Source: Blepharisma japonicum | Lineage: Eukaryota; Ciliophora; Heterotrichea; Heterotrichida; Blepharismidae | Length of the DNA stretch: 64,000 nucleotides | NCBI GenBank assembly: GCA_949751835.1 | Contig: CATKHK010000044.1 | Coordinates: 124,001-188,000 of the forward strand | Reading direction: 5' to 3' | Shown here: positions 22,351-32,749 of the stretch, piece by piece | Numbering within the stretch: position 1 is the stretch's first letter | How the letters are laid out: every line of letters begins with the position of its first letter | Made by a program: the position numbers and the translations under genes | The notes under the pieces: generated by a model | What the model was told of the DNA's origin: nothing | Seen by the model: the letters and a program-made list of their open reading frames with translations, nothing else | The model's database searches: none

Positions 22351-24225
22351 ATGAATAAATATACTGACAGATCGAGACCTCAAACTGCTTATTCTGTAGC
22401 AAAAAGATCCCATGCTAGTCTAGGCGAGCCCTTATCAACTCGCTGTGCAACAGCTTCTTCACTTATAAGGCCCACGCTTCTTATAGGAAATCTAGTCAGC
22501 ACAATTGATAAGCCTTCAGTTACAAATAGACATAATTTACTGCATGAAAATCTCTCAGGAAATTTTGATGAGATTGATCATGCCAATCCAGATGATTCTC
22601 AGTATGAAATGGACCTTTATTTCCCTCAAAAACCTCCTAGAAGCAGTATCAGTGGATTGACACTAGTAGAAAATGAAAAATTAGCAAAAAAATCTTTTTC
22701 AATTAGTTATGCTCCTAATTCAACTCGCGAGGAATCTTTAAATATAGACCTAAGTCATAAGAAATTGCCTACAACCCAAGATTTCACAAAAATGCTGAAT
22801 AGGCTGGAAATGGTGATATCTAATAAAAACTTAGGAAATCGGAGAATTGAGCTGACAGAAGGAGAAGCTGTAGATGATTATTTAGAAATTGCTGATGGGC
22901 ATTATTATCGCGTAATTACAAAAGGTAAAAAATGCCCTATGAGAGTTATGATAAAAGTCATAAAAGGAAAAGTCATAACATATGTGTCAAGAACGACAAT
23001 TATGCCAAATGAAGCAACCCATGACCAAGTTTCAAAGTCCTACACTTTTGAAGTCTCTGACCCAGGCTTAAAATTTAAAGCAGAAACTATAAACTTAGGA
23101 ATTTTTGCTATTGCAGATTCGAATTATTCAATTAAGATCCATTTTGGAAGGGAAAAAGAGCATCATTCAAGTCACAACAAAAATGAGCCAAGAGAAAATA
23201 GAGATTATTATCAAAATGATGTAGCCAGAGAAATGGAAAAAGATTTAAATAAATATAGAGCAAAATACACACAAAAAAGAAACCTAAAATTGGTGACAGA
23301 GGTCTCAGAAAAATCTTTAACGTGAGAAATGAGACATCTGCAAACAGTAGAAAGAAAAAAACAAATTTTATTGGAGAAGAAAAAAAGGGCAGAAATGATG
23401 ATTATAAGGAATGAAATTAAAAGAGAAGAAGAAAGGAAAAAAAGAGAGTTTGAAGAAGCCAAAACTGTTTTGCAAGCACAACAGAGGGTCTGGATCATTT
23501 TAATAAAATTCGCACAAGCGTATGAAATTATGAATGAAAGAAAGTGCAAGGAAAAAGACAAAACATTAATGAAGCTAAAAGAAAATGGCTCTGCGAGGAA
23601 ACTGCAGATGTTTTACAAAAAAAAGCAAAGCGATATGACTGCTTATGATGTTAATTTATTGAGAGCAGCACCTTTATTGAAACTTTATTGCAGCAGTGTA
23701 AAAATGATAATGGAAAATACAGTTAAGAAAAAGATTTTAAGTTTGGTAAGAATGAGCGCCAGAATGAGAGAAATTCCTACCCATTTCGAAGACTATTATT
23801 CATGTGCTGAAAAGATTCAAAAAGCTTGGGCAGAGTATGTAAAAAAGAAAAATGAAAGGTGGAGCTCTCTAATAGAGCTCTGAAACCAAACAGTTCCAAC
23901 CTATATTAGTCCGCGACCTAAAACTAAACAAGGAAAAGGCAAATCTAGCTCACCATCAAAAAGCATGCTAAATATCCCAGACTTCCAAAGAGACAGAATT
24001 TTAACTGAATATATTAGAGAATGCAAAAGAAAATATATTAACGATCTCAATACCTTCTATGAAAGCAAAGGGCATTTGCTTAATACTGCTGCAAGTGCAT
24101 TACAAGAATCTCAAGAAAGTCCCCAAAAAATTAAAAAAGAATACCCTCCTAGCTTTGTATTCAACCCTACCCCCGCAGATATCATCAAATTAATTGAGAA
24201 ATTCGTAAAATCACAAACAAATTAA
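22351..24225 (+). CDS. Large basic coiled-coil protein with a beta-rich central domain
   Basis: 624 residues joined through TGA-Trp at 23323 and 23881, TAA stop. Residues ~1-165 are disordered; ~170-260 look like a beta-sandwich (DDYLEIADGHYYRVITKGKKC, then VMIKVIKGKVITYVSRT, ending NYSIKIHFG); ~285-400 are a long Lys/Glu/Arg helix; and KIQKAWAEYVKKK near residue 500 resembles an IQ-type calmodulin-binding helix. The last ~85 residues are helical (DRILTEYIRECKRKYI). This mix is common in ciliate cytoskeletal proteins, but no named family is recognised. Confidence 0.75.
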
Positions 24226-24273
24226 TTTATCATAAGAAATTAAATAGTCTCCATTTTTAAGAGAAAATATTAG

Positions 24274-25275
24274 ATGGTTCAGTGGTCTGCTCTTAACTTC
24301 CAAGCTCTTGAAGAGTCAGAAAAGAAGCTGATTTCTTTATCAGGAGTCAATATTACCACACAAAGGATACCTATAAACGAATATCATTCAATTTATTGCC
24401 TTATGGCCGGTGAATCATCTAATCCTCCATTAGTTCTCCTTCATGGATATCTTGGGATGGGTATGATGTTTTTCAAAATCATAAAGTATTTATCCGTTCA
24501 TTATCGAGTTTACTGCTTAGACCTTCTTGGAATGGGAAGATCAAGTAGGCCAGACTTCACCGCTAAGGGTCACAAAGAAAGTGAAGAATTTTTTACAAAA
24601 CCATTAGAAGTATGCAGACAATATTTAGGCCTTGAAAAAATGCTACTATGTGGCCATTCTTTTGGAGGTTATATTGCTGGATGCTATACAGAAGAACACC
24701 CTGATAGGGTTGAAAAATTAATTTTGTTATCTCCTGCAGGAGTTTCTAAAGTTAAAGAAAATGAAGCTGTCAAAAAACTTAGCTGCTATCAAAATCTGCT
24801 TCATAAATTTGCACATTATTTATGAAGGAAAAATATAACTCCTGCAACAATTTTAAGAAAAATAGGCCCATTTGGAGCAAAGTTTGTAAAGCATTATTTA
24901 ACTGGGTCTTTTAGAGGGTGGGAAGAAGAAGAACTGGCGTTAGTGAAGATTTATTTTCAGCAGGTAAATTTATGCCCTGGAAGCGGAGAGCATGCATTGC
25001 CAGAAATTTTGAGAGAATTTCAGTATGCTCATTCACCATTATGTGATAGGCTGAAAAATGTTCCTGTTCTTTTCCTTTATGGGGATACAGACTGGATGAA
25101 AATTGATGGAGCACATCAAAATAAAGAAATTAACTCACAAAATGTGGTTATCGAAATTGTTTCTAATGCAGGGCATCAACTTTATTTTGATAATCCTAAA
25201 GAAACTGCTGAAAAAATATTCTCTGGGCTTGCAAAATTAGATGAAGAGCAAACACAAGTTGTGAGAAATTCTTAA
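24274..25275 (+). CDS. Alpha/beta hydrolase of the ABHD4/ABHD5 (CGI-58) group
   Basis: 333 residues, one TGA-Trp codon at 24823. The fold is clear: PPLVLLHGYLGMGMMFF (oxyanion HG), CLDLLGMGRSSRP, the nucleophile elbow GHSFGGY, PVLFLYGDTDWM (acid) and NAGHQLYFDNP (catalytic His). The last also contains His-x4-Asp, the acyltransferase-like motif of ABHD4/ABHD5. Unlike animal CGI-58, which lost its nucleophile, Ser is present in GHSFGG, so an active lipase or lysophospholipase is likely. Probably cytosolic or lipid-droplet associated; no signal peptide. Confidence 0.9.
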
Positions 25276-25394
25276 TTTAATAATTAATTCTCATATAAAT
25301 TCAAAATTTTGTAGGAAAATATTTTTAATTTAGTAATTTTTATAGTATTTAAATAATTCTTCTTATTTGAATTAATCTAATTAATCCAAATATA

Positions 25395-25727
25395 ATGGGT
25401 AAAAATTGTTCATGTTTAAAATCTAAGTCAGATGATGAATATCAGCTTCGCGTGATAGAAGAAGAAAGACCACGTCCAAAAGAAAAAGCTCAAGTCGCTC
25501 CTCAGCTTTTATCTAAGCAAACTCTCAAACATTCAGACATTATCAAAATTCAAGGACTACTAAGAGGGTTCCTTGAAAGAAGGAAAACACTGTACATGAA
25601 CTATATAAATAAATCTGAAGCCAAAACTTCCAGTACTGTCTACTTAATTACTCGGGCATCAACTCATAAGTCAATGAGATCTGGAGAAAATACTCCAAAT
25701 ACCTCATTTTACGAAAACAATCATTAA
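25395..25727 (+). CDS. Short lipid-anchored IQ-motif protein, MORN-less relative of the 40604 gene
   Basis: 110 residues. The N-terminus MGKNCSC fits N-myristoylation at Gly2 (Ser6 present) plus palmitoylation at Cys5/Cys7. Around residues 48-68, DIIKIQGLLRGFLERRK is an IQ-like helix for calmodulin binding. The same two elements, in the same order and spacing, begin the MORN protein at 40604 (MGAACSCFK ... [14 protein letters not shown]), but here the protein ends after a Ser/Thr-rich tail without MORN repeats. Probably a membrane-attached calmodulin-binding protein. Confidence 0.8.
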   Translation: MGKNCSCLKSKSDDEYQLRVIEEERPRPKEKAQVAPQLLSKQTLKHSDIIKIQGLLRGFLERRKTLYMNYINKSEAKTSSTVYLITRASTHKSMRSGENTPNTSFYENNH

Positions 25728-25758
25728 AATGACTAAATAAATCTATTTATGGCAAAAA

Positions 25759-27111
25759 TTATTTTAGCTCTCTTAAGACCTTATTTGGGTTCGTATTTGG
25801 GTGGATTACAATATAAGGCTGGATTTCTTTTTTCTTTCTTTTAGTATCTTCTACTTGTGCATTAACTTTTGAAATAAGCGCCTCACAGCTAACTGCTTCT
25901 TCATCTTCATTCCTAGTATGCTCATTTTCATGCTGCCTTTTAAGCGCTTCTAAAGCTTTTTTGACAGGTCTTTCAGGAATTATCATTGCTAATGCCTTAT
26001 CTCGGTCTACTTGTTTTACTTCTACCTTATTTTTTATATTGCTTTCTCTGACATATACTTTATTTACCATTGAGTTGTATTCCCAAACACCAGGAGGCAA
26101 TGCAGCTTCTTTATTTTCATTAGTTCTCACAAGTCCTGGGCACTCTTTATGAATATAATCAGGCTGTGCTTTTATTTTTGATGGTTTTTGGATTGAAGGA
26201 AGCCTTTCAATTGCATCCTGGGTTTCTGCCAATTCTCTTCATCTTCTTTTTCTTGCAGATTTTACGCTGTCTGAAAAAAGAGCTTGCATTTCATAGCGAA
26301 AAACCAAAAAATCTTCAAGTCTTTCGTCAGATACTTCTAAAGTAGGTTCCATATAAGCGTTTCTTAAAACTGATTTTAGATCTGTATATCTCGGTAAAAA
26401 TTGGCTTCTCAGCAATGGCATTTTGACTAAAACTTCATTAAATTCTTGAAAAGTTACGAGCCCGTCTTCTTTCATGCATCTAGATTCAAGTTGCCCTACA
26501 CTTTTCATAGCCCAATCATATTTTCTAATTGCTTTCTCTCTACTCAGCTCTTCTTGAAGAATTCGACTATCCAGTTTTATATCAGAATTTTCTTTGGCAA
26601 AAACTCTTTCAATACCCTCAATCATTCTGAAAATTTCATCTGGGGATAAGCATCCATCTTCGTCAACATCAGTTAAATCAAAAACCAACTCAAGCTTTTT
26701 CTCATACGACATTCTTGATAGTAAAGTCAATGCTAGTATAATATCATGCAATTCTATTTTGTTATCTAAAACTTCAGTTTGGCCTTTTTCTGTGTAACGT
26801 CTTATCCCAAATCCTAAATAACTATTACTTCGGAATAAAAGAGTGGGAATGTTGTCATTTAAGAGCTTAAAATGCTTTTTCACTAATGTGATAAAGGTGT
26901 CTTTGGCGATTTTCCCATTTTTTGAGTTTGATCCTTCTCTAAATTTCCTCCAGAGCTCTTTGATTTTTTCGGAATCGGAGACTGCCTAGAATTTACTCAT
27001 TTTTTGGAAGTGGCTGAGTTCTTGATCTGAAATCACAGTAAAGTCAGATGTTGACGGGGATTTCATTGTTGATGTATTGCTAAAATTTCGTGCTACATTT
27101 GGTCTATCCAT
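25759..27111 (-). CDS. EF-hand protein
   Basis: 445 residues from two exons; a 15-nt intron at 26982-26996 lies after codon 38, and TGA-Trp at 26239 joins the C-terminal block. Residues ~40-65 (KIKELWRKFREGSNSKNGKIAKDTF) and LVFDLTDVDEDGCLSPDEIFRMI (canonical EF loop Asp-x-Asp-x-Asp-Gly) form EF-hands; a further loop-like MKEDGLVTFQEFNEVL follows. The C-terminal ~180 residues are charged and mostly helical, with a GVWEYNSMVNKVYV stretch. Likely a calcium sensor; target unknown. Confidence 0.88.
26982..26996 (-). other. 15-nt spliceosomal intron (EF-hand gene)
   Basis: Minus strand gtaaattctaggcag, phase 1. Splicing joins HFQKM-I-SDSEKIKELW; retention gives in-frame TAG. Confidence 0.88.
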
Positions 27112-27502
27112 TTATGATATTAATTATCATTTAGTTATTCAATATATATTAAAAAATTCTTTATGGATTTGCGATAGAATTATAAATAAATCTATCACAT
27201 TGAAATTAGTTTTAATCTAAAAATGAATTTCAATGGCAATATTCAAACTTAGTCACATTTAAATTTATTTTATTGGCTTTTTACAAATGATATTTATTGA
27301 AATAGCTTCAATTATGAACCTAAAACTACTCTGTCTTTTCTTTGAACACGCATTGAGTTATAGTCTATAATAATATAAATTCTTTATTTTACAAAGCTCA
27401 GATCTACCAAATTTTTAATCACTAAAAATTTACTACAAAATATGTTATTATTTATATAAACTGAATTATTTATTTTTCCTTGGTATTTAGAACACATATT
27501 AA
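27112..27502. other. Intergenic, AT-rich
   Basis: 391 bp upstream of the EF-hand gene and downstream of the 27503-28213 gene. Only short chance ORFs; no RNA gene or repeat seen. Presumably the EF-hand promoter and the 3' flank of a neighbour. Confidence 0.5.
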
Positions 27503-28213
27503 TTAGCACGAATCAATTTTCTTTAAGATCGAAGAAACACGCTTGTCAATTCCTGAGTGTTCAATAGAGTTATCTAACTTCACCCAGCTCATCTCGTCTA
27601 TTTGATTTACCGAGCTTCCCGGCCCACTTAAGGTTTCTGTCGATTCCACTGACTCTCTTAAATCAGGCATCCTATCCGTATCTATATCAGATGGGTTTTG
27701 TTGCATAACCATCTGTAACAGCTGCAGCTTTACATCTTTCCTGATGAATTCTAATTTCTTTTGGTGTGCAGTTTGATATTCCTGTATATCTTTCATAGCT
27801 GCTGACAATTCCCCTCTTGGATTTAAGCAGCTTTTCGTCCTAAAATGCTTTTGTGAGTCAGAAGAATCCTCGCAAGACTTTTCCCCAAGTGGATATAGTG
27901 TTGCTGGCTGTTTAGGATTGTGGAAGCTTGAGTTCTCGCTTGATGAAGAATTTAAAGAAGGGTTTCCAGGGGTAGGCTTTAATGGTGGCTTTGAGTTTTG
28001 GGTTTTTAGAAATTCCAGAGTTTTTTGCTTAAATTCGTCAAATGGAACCACAAAATTGTGCTGAACAGCTTCATAGCTGGAGGAAGAGTTCATTGAAGAA
28101 GAGCTTTGTTCTTTGCCAACTCCTTGGGAGATGAGAAATCTCCCAGGCTCGTCTTCGAGAAAATCTTTTTTGATGTGTGGAATTGCTGAAGGGACTCGCT
28201 TGTGTTTATTCAT
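27503..28213 (-). CDS. Disordered Ser/Asn/Pro-rich protein
   Basis: 236 residues, ATG at 28213, TAA stop. Low-complexity Ser runs (SSSSMNSSSSYE; NPSLNSSSSENSSF) alternate with short helices such as AMKDIQEYQTAHQKKLEFIRKDVKLQLLQMV. No domain recognised. One SWVKLD segment near the C-terminus and a final DSC. Possibly a regulated scaffold, unassigned. Confidence 0.7.
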   Translation of the reverse strand: MNKHKRVPSAIPHIKKDFLEDEPGRFLISQGVGKEQSSSSMNSSSSYEAVQHNFVVPFDEFKQKTLEFLKTQNSKPPLKPTPGNPSLNSSSSENSSFHNPKQPATLYPLGEKSCEDSSDSQKHFRTKSCLNPRGELSAAMKDIQEYQTAHQKKLEFIRKDVKLQLLQMVMQQNPSDIDTDRMPDLRESVESTETLSGPGSSVNQIDEMSWVKLDNSIEHSGIDKRVSSILKKIDSC

Positions 28214-28429
28214 TTATTAAAAGAAAATGCAAAGGGAGATTTCAGTTTTTATTATCTAGTATGAACTGTAATTGAGTTGATTTGGAAGTAGAAATTATTA
28301 TTGTTAATGAAATAGTATAAAGAAAGTTTAGGCAATATTCTCCTGCATTGTTTATACAAAAAAGGTAGATTATTTTAATATGAAATTCCCAACGATTTGA
28401 TTCTTTAAAAAAAATTATTTTAAAAATAG

Positions 28430-28966
28430 TTATTTTATCGGTTTGTTTCTAAATAAACTCGTAAGATGATTAAAACAAATTGCCCCAAAATCTTCATCTG
28501 CTGAGTTTGAATTCGCTATCATATGCCTTGTTTTATTTTCGAAAACTCAATCGAGCACACTATGAAGCTTTCCTCTAAGTACTTTTTCACACTCCGGAGG
28601 CAATTCTTTTAACAGTGTAACCGCGGATAAATTGCATCGTTGGTTTATATAGTTAATCTTCCCAATAGATACTATAAATTTTGTTTTGAAAAATTCGATA
28701 AACATTGTTACGACTTTAGGCAATGCTAAGTCTTCCTCAAACTTTAAGTCAAGAATTACACTATTATGAGTAGTTTCTGTGTCGTTTAGCTTCTTTACCA
28801 TCTTAATATTCATGACTGTGAAATTTGGAAATTTTTCTTTTAATTTGGCTATTTTTTCGCGGGAGTCTATTTCCACTGTATAATAGTCATCTTCACTTAG
28901 CTGTTGAATCACTGGAACTTTTGAGTTGGCTACTTTCACTGAGGATTTGCCTGAACAAATACCCAT
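28430..28966 (-). CDS. Small probably N-myristoylated protein of unknown function
   Basis: 178 residues: reading TGA at 28547 as Trp adds 39 residues to the end (WVFENKTRHMIANS...), TAA at 28430. MGICSGKSS begins with Gly2 and Cys4, fitting myristoylation plus palmitoylation. The middle is alpha/beta (YYTVEIDSREKIAKLKEKFP; VTMFIEFFKTKFIVSIGKINY), perhaps a small compact fold, but no family is recognised. Confidence 0.75.
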
Positions 28967-29044
28967 TTAATTAAAATATAAATACTCTATAAAAACTGAA
29001 AATATTTCCACATTTTTTTGGGAAATTTTTACTTATTTAAATCA

Positions 29045-29797
29045 TTATTTTATGCTTTCCTTATGAGCTTTTGTGGCTATGTGGCCTTTTAATGATTTTT
29101 TCGTTATTGTTTTGTCACAAGAAATACAATGAAGTTTTGCAGGATCGTCAGTTTTTAATAGCTTGCTTCCATCATCAGCAACTACCATTACATCATCTTC
29201 ATTGTCATGTTTTATTTCTTCATCAATTTTTTTCTTTTCTTCCACAATTTTTGGCTCCTCCTTTTTAACTATTTTCTTTTCTTCCACTTTTGGAGTCTCT
29301 GCAGGCTTTTGGGGTGATGCAGGCTTCGGCTCGACCTTTACATCTTCAGTCTGAGATTTTCGAGGCTCTTTTTCAGGTGAATGGTTTTTTCCGTTCAACG
29401 CAGTTTTGACTTCTTCATGAATTGCTTCTGGCTTATTTATAGGTTTTCCGAATGGCAAGACAGCAACTCCAGAGCCTGTTTGAGATTTTGATGATGGTAA
29501 CTTTATCACTTGTCCAGATGGTGGGGACCTTGATCTTGAGCGCCTTATTGCTCTATTAGAATTGAGTACGATTACTTCATCATGCTTTGATAAATGAATT
29601 TTTTTGCCTCCTAATTCTTTTCCATCGAATTCTTTAATTGCTCTTTGTACTTGAACAATATCAAGAAAATCCAAAAATGCCCAATGATTTTCGTCTTGGT
29701 TATGAAGCTCAACATTACGAACTCCAATTCTTCGGAATTCATTTTTTAGCATGTCCGCTGTGATATCTTGAGCAAGGTTTTCGACCTTAACTTTCAT
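29045..29797 (-). CDS. RRM RNA-binding protein with Arg-Ser segment and C2H2 zinc finger
   Basis: 250 residues. Residues 1-75 are an RRM (MKVKVENLAQDIT as RNP2-like, WAFLDFLDIVQVQRAIKEFDG as RNP1 region). Then RRSRSRSPPSG gives a short SR dipeptide run, followed by a Lys/Glu/Pro-rich linker of ~110 residues and a C-terminal matrin/U1-type C2H2 finger (CISCDKTITKKSLKGHIATKAH). This layout suggests a nuclear pre-mRNA processing or spliceosome-associated factor, notable where introns are only 15 nt. Confidence 0.85.
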   Translation of the reverse strand: MKVKVENLAQDITADMLKNEFRRIGVRNVELHNQDENHWAFLDFLDIVQVQRAIKEFDGKELGGKKIHLSKHDEVIVLNSNRAIRRSRSRSPPSGQVIKLPSSKSQTGSGVAVLPFGKPINKPEAIHEEVKTALNGKNHSPEKEPRKSQTEDVKVEPKPASPQKPAETPKVEEKKIVKKEEPKIVEEKKKIDEEIKHDNEDDVMVVADDGSKLLKTDDPAKLHCISCDKTITKKSLKGHIATKAHKESIK

Positions 29798-30178
29798 ATT
29801 TTATTTATTATGTAAGATTGTGATTTTAAGAGCTTTGTTTATCATTTATTAAGACCCCTTTTAGCATTTTAGTGGATTAGAAAGGAGTTCAAAGAGCTTA
29901 GTGATTAAAAAATAGAATATTTAAGGTTTTAGGACTTATATCATAATTACAGTTGCTTTAAATAATTATTTGGATAATTATAGCCATAGGTTTAATATTT
30001 AAAGTGATAAATAAGTTCGGCTGAGCTTCAAAAGCGCCATCCTGGATTAAAACAGACTTTCTGTTCAATAGAAAGAAACATCAATGGTCTATAAATTTTG
30101 GGAATGTGAAAAATATAAATGTCCTCCATGAAGATTATTTCTCACTAATCTCTATTAACTTTGCTAGAAACTATTAAT
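29798..30178. other. Intergenic with an ORF open on both strands
   Basis: 381 bp. The left part is the promoter of the RRM gene. The right part, 30004-30177, is open in frame on the plus strand and also carries a 45-codon ATG-to-TAA ORF on the minus strand; see the separate entry. Confidence 0.5.
30004..30177 (+). other. Coding-like relic or unidentified exon
   Basis: 58 codons, TGA-Trp included, ending TAA: ...KFGWASKAPSWIKTDFLFNRKKHQ and INVLHEDYFSLISINFARNY. It has no ATG; a gt...ag 15-mer (29988-30002) lies just before it. On the minus strand the same DNA encodes MEDIYIFHIPKIYRPLMF... ending ...SSAELIYHFKY with a proper ATG and TAA. Both readings look protein-like; base composition is less AT-rich than typical gaps. 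Either a small minus-strand gene, a plus-strand gene fragment or a decayed pseudogene. Confidence 0.35.
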
Positions 30179-30883
30179 TTATTGGTTCGCAGCTTTTGCT
30201 GCAGCCATCATCATTGTTCCATAATCAGCCATCCCTTTTCTTCTTTCTGGCGATAAGCTTCCATCTCTATATGCACTATTATTTATCACATACCCCAAAA
30301 TTGGGTTATTTGTTAAAATTTTTGGATGTCTCTTTGTATATTTCAGCTGGCTATTTGGAAAATAATTGGAAGTGTCCAAGCTTATGTTATTAATATTTCT
30401 TCCATCAAATGATGCATATCTTTGTACCTCAGAGTATGAGCGTGGAGAAGTTTGCCCAATTTCGTCACTTTGTGATTTTGGAGATATTCTTCCAGCATAC
30501 TCATTACTTATATCTTGCTTTATAGGCTTTGGTTTATGCCAAGTATAAGAATTCGCTTTTGGAGATTGAGACCTAGTATCTGATAAAGCGTTTCTAAGTA
30601 TAGGCTTATTAGGAAGTTGAGGTTCTCTTTTTACTTCAATTTGTTTTTTTAGTTTAAATATTTGCTCATCTTTTTTCTTTAGTTCTTCTTGAAGCCTTAT
30701 AGTTTCAAGAATTGAAGTGTCTCGAATTTCGAGTTTTCTCGGAGGAGAAATGCTATTCTCTTGAGAGTGGGAAATGGCGAAATCTGGAGAGTTGCGATTT
30801 TTATTGATATCAAATCGCTTCAGGCCTCGTTTTTTCTTGCCTGGGAGGTCTTCAAGCTGTGGGTGGAGAACTTCAAATCTCAT
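30179..30883 (-). CDS. Disordered protein with short coiled coil
   Basis: 234 residues. A helical segment around residues 58-90 (TIRLQEELKKKDEQIFKLKKQIEVKRE) is flanked by Ser/Pro/Lys-rich regions with repeated SPK/SPR motifs (RSQSPKANSY, RISPKSQSDE, QTSPRSYS) that look like CDK or MAP kinase sites. The C-terminus is MADYGTMMMAAAKAANQ. Possibly cytoskeletal or basal-body associated; unassigned. Confidence 0.7.
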   Translation of the reverse strand: MRFEVLHPQLEDLPGKKKRGLKRFDINKNRNSPDFAISHSQENSISPPRKLEIRDTSILETIRLQEELKKKDEQIFKLKKQIEVKREPQLPNKPILRNALSDTRSQSPKANSYTWHKPKPIKQDISNEYAGRISPKSQSDEIGQTSPRSYSEVQRYASFDGRNINNISLDTSNYFPNSQLKYTKRHPKILTNNPILGYVINNSAYRDGSLSPERRKGMADYGTMMMAAAKAANQ

Positions 30884-31059
30884 TTTTATGAGAATTTAAT
30901 TTTTGCTACATCGGGATTGATAATAAAGGATCATAATTAATGTTAAAATTATCAGTTTTTAAGAAAAAAATTTTAATTATTCGACTCTTAGTGTTAAATA
31001 GCTAAGCATATGAAAATATTTTTTGTAAAATTGACTAAATAATTTTCTAATATAAATAA

Positions 31060-31308
31060 ATGGGAGGAGTGAATCATATTCTTGGCTGGTATTATGGAAA
31101 GCTGAGTTGGAATCGCATGTGGTGCCATTCGATTAATCTTACAACAAAGTTTGCTGCTGGTCCACGTAGAAATCTTTTGCAAGCTTCAGGAAAGACAGGC
31201 TTTAAGATCCGTGAATTCAGAAATGGCAAAGAAATTAGTAGAAGTGAAGTATCCACACTTAGTAAAGCCTTACCACCAATTGAGATTGATAAGGATATTA
31301 GCATGTAA
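31060..31308 (+). CDS. Small unknown protein
   Basis: 82 residues (MGGVNHILGWYYGKLSWNRMW...; C-terminus ALPPIEIDKDISM), TAA stop. Three Trp codons, all TGG, and a conserved-looking basic middle (AAGPRRNLLQASGKTGFKIREF). The codon choice suggests good expression, perhaps an organellar complex subunit; no family recognised. Shares a 176-bp divergent intergenic region with the 30179-30883 gene. Confidence 0.7.
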   Translation: MGGVNHILGWYYGKLSWNRMWCHSINLTTKFAAGPRRNLLQASGKTGFKIREFRNGKEISRSEVSTLSKALPPIEIDKDISM

Positions 31309-31519
31309 GGTAATACCTTATTAAAAATAGTTTGATCCATTCTTGAATAATAGTTATTATTTAGTCATTCTAATGCCTTAAATTTTTGGTATTACCAATT
31401 TTTGTAAGCTTTAAGAAATATATAAAGTGATAATATAAGAGAAAAATAGCGGCTATAATGCCTAATCTTAAAAAATATCAAACTTTTATGCTTCATAATT
31501 TTAAATTATTTATTCAAAA

Positions 31520-32239
31520 ATGCAAACCCCAGTTAGAAAAATTTCTTTATCAAGAGACCCAACCCCTAAAAGAAGGCCTTCTCCAGCTCCAGTAGAAGTT
31601 CATTCTCTACTCTCAGACATTAGACTACAACAGCATCAAGCATATGAATTAAAAGATCGAATAAGTTCACTAGAAAATCGTCTGAATTCATCATACGTTA
31701 AATCTCCTAAAAAATATCAGCCCTCTCAATCTGAAAATCAAAGCATTCAAAATGCAAAGCAAAGATTCGTAACTCCTCCACCAAGACTAATCCAGCCTGT
31801 AAAACCTGAGCCTATTTCAATCGATAATCAAAGATTGAATCTTGATTTAAATAACGTTTGCAAAAGTAACATTACTTGGCTTTCTAATAAAGAACAAATA
31901 GATTTCAGAAAAGTTTTGACAGAGAGAAGAAATTCAATTATTGAAAATGAAGAAAAATCTAAAATAAATCCTATTAGAGCATTTACCCCGCTAAGACAAA
32001 CGAATGAAAAAAACATTGAAGATATAGAAAGTAATATTTCGAATTTGAGAATATCACTGCAAAGGCAAAGGGAGTGGATTTATGAAGATAAAGAAAATAA
32101 TAGCATGACAAGGAGGCAGATGGAACAAAAATACATAGCCTTGTTGCATACAGTGGAAGATGTTACTAGACAAATTGAGCAGTTGAGATACAAAAATGTG
32201 ATATTGGAAACAGAGATTAAAAATATTAAAGGTGGCTAA
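31520..32239 (+). CDS. Coiled-coil protein
   Basis: 239 residues. The N-terminal 60 residues include a Pro/Arg/Ser stretch (SRDPTPKRRPSPAP) then a helix; residues ~165-235 form a clear coiled coil (IEDIESNISNLRISLQRQREW; ALLHTVEDVTRQIEQLRYKN). Trp codons are TGG. No domain recognised. Confidence 0.72.
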   Translation: MQTPVRKISLSRDPTPKRRPSPAPVEVHSLLSDIRLQQHQAYELKDRISSLENRLNSSYVKSPKKYQPSQSENQSIQNAKQRFVTPPPRLIQPVKPEPISIDNQRLNLDLNNVCKSNITWLSNKEQIDFRKVLTERRNSIIENEEKSKINPIRAFTPLRQTNEKNIEDIESNISNLRISLQRQREWIYEDKENNSMTRRQMEQKYIALLHTVEDVTRQIEQLRYKNVILETEIKNIKGG

Positions 32240-32452
32240 ATTATAAATAAATTTAAAGTAATTAATGCCCATTTAGAATCTTTCCTAAGTTGGATTTATC
32301 CATTATTTATTGTCTTATATTTCAGATAAATAGGCTATTCATTTCAAATTAAATGCCGTAAAAACTATAAAATACTCAATTATTTTATTATTTTGCATGT
32401 AAAAATTATGCATATTTTAATATGAAAATATGTAATAATATACTATTTCAAT

Positions 32453-32749
32453 ATGTTTACATCTAACAAAACTCCAGTAGAAAATTCCTATGACTGTAAC
32501 GGAGAATGTCTAGGAAAGTTGATAAAAAGCACAAGCGAAATGCTCCTGCTTAAGGTGTTTTTTATATAGTTTCAAGAAGTTTTGCAAACAGAAAGAGTGA
32601 TGATGATGGAAATGATAAATCAAGATTCCAATAAAGATGCTCTTTTATTACAATTAGTAAATAAAGCAGAAGAGCTAAACCGAGAGAATGCTGTTTTGGC
32701 ATTGGAAAATAAAGGATATAAAGAAATATTAAATAATTGGAAAAGATAA
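32453..32749 (+). CDS. Small two-exon coiled-coil protein
   Basis: 93 residues from exons 32453-32554 and 32570-32749, joined over a 15-nt intron in phase 0. Exon 1 begins MFTSNKTPVENSYDCNGECLG; exon 2 is helical (TERVMMMEMINQDSNKDALL; NKAEELNRENAVLALENKGYKE) and ends NNWKR-TAA with TGG. Neither exon is long enough to stand out alone. The frame continuity, the canonical intron and the heptad pattern after splicing support it; the overlapping minus-strand ORF at 32562-32825 is rejected. Function unknown. Confidence 0.72.
32555..32569 (+). other. 15-nt spliceosomal intron (small coiled-coil gene)
   Basis: gtgttttttatatag, phase 0, joining MLLLK to FQEVLQTER. The donor is GTG rather than the usual GTA; retention gives an in-frame TAG at the acceptor. 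Confidence 0.75.
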
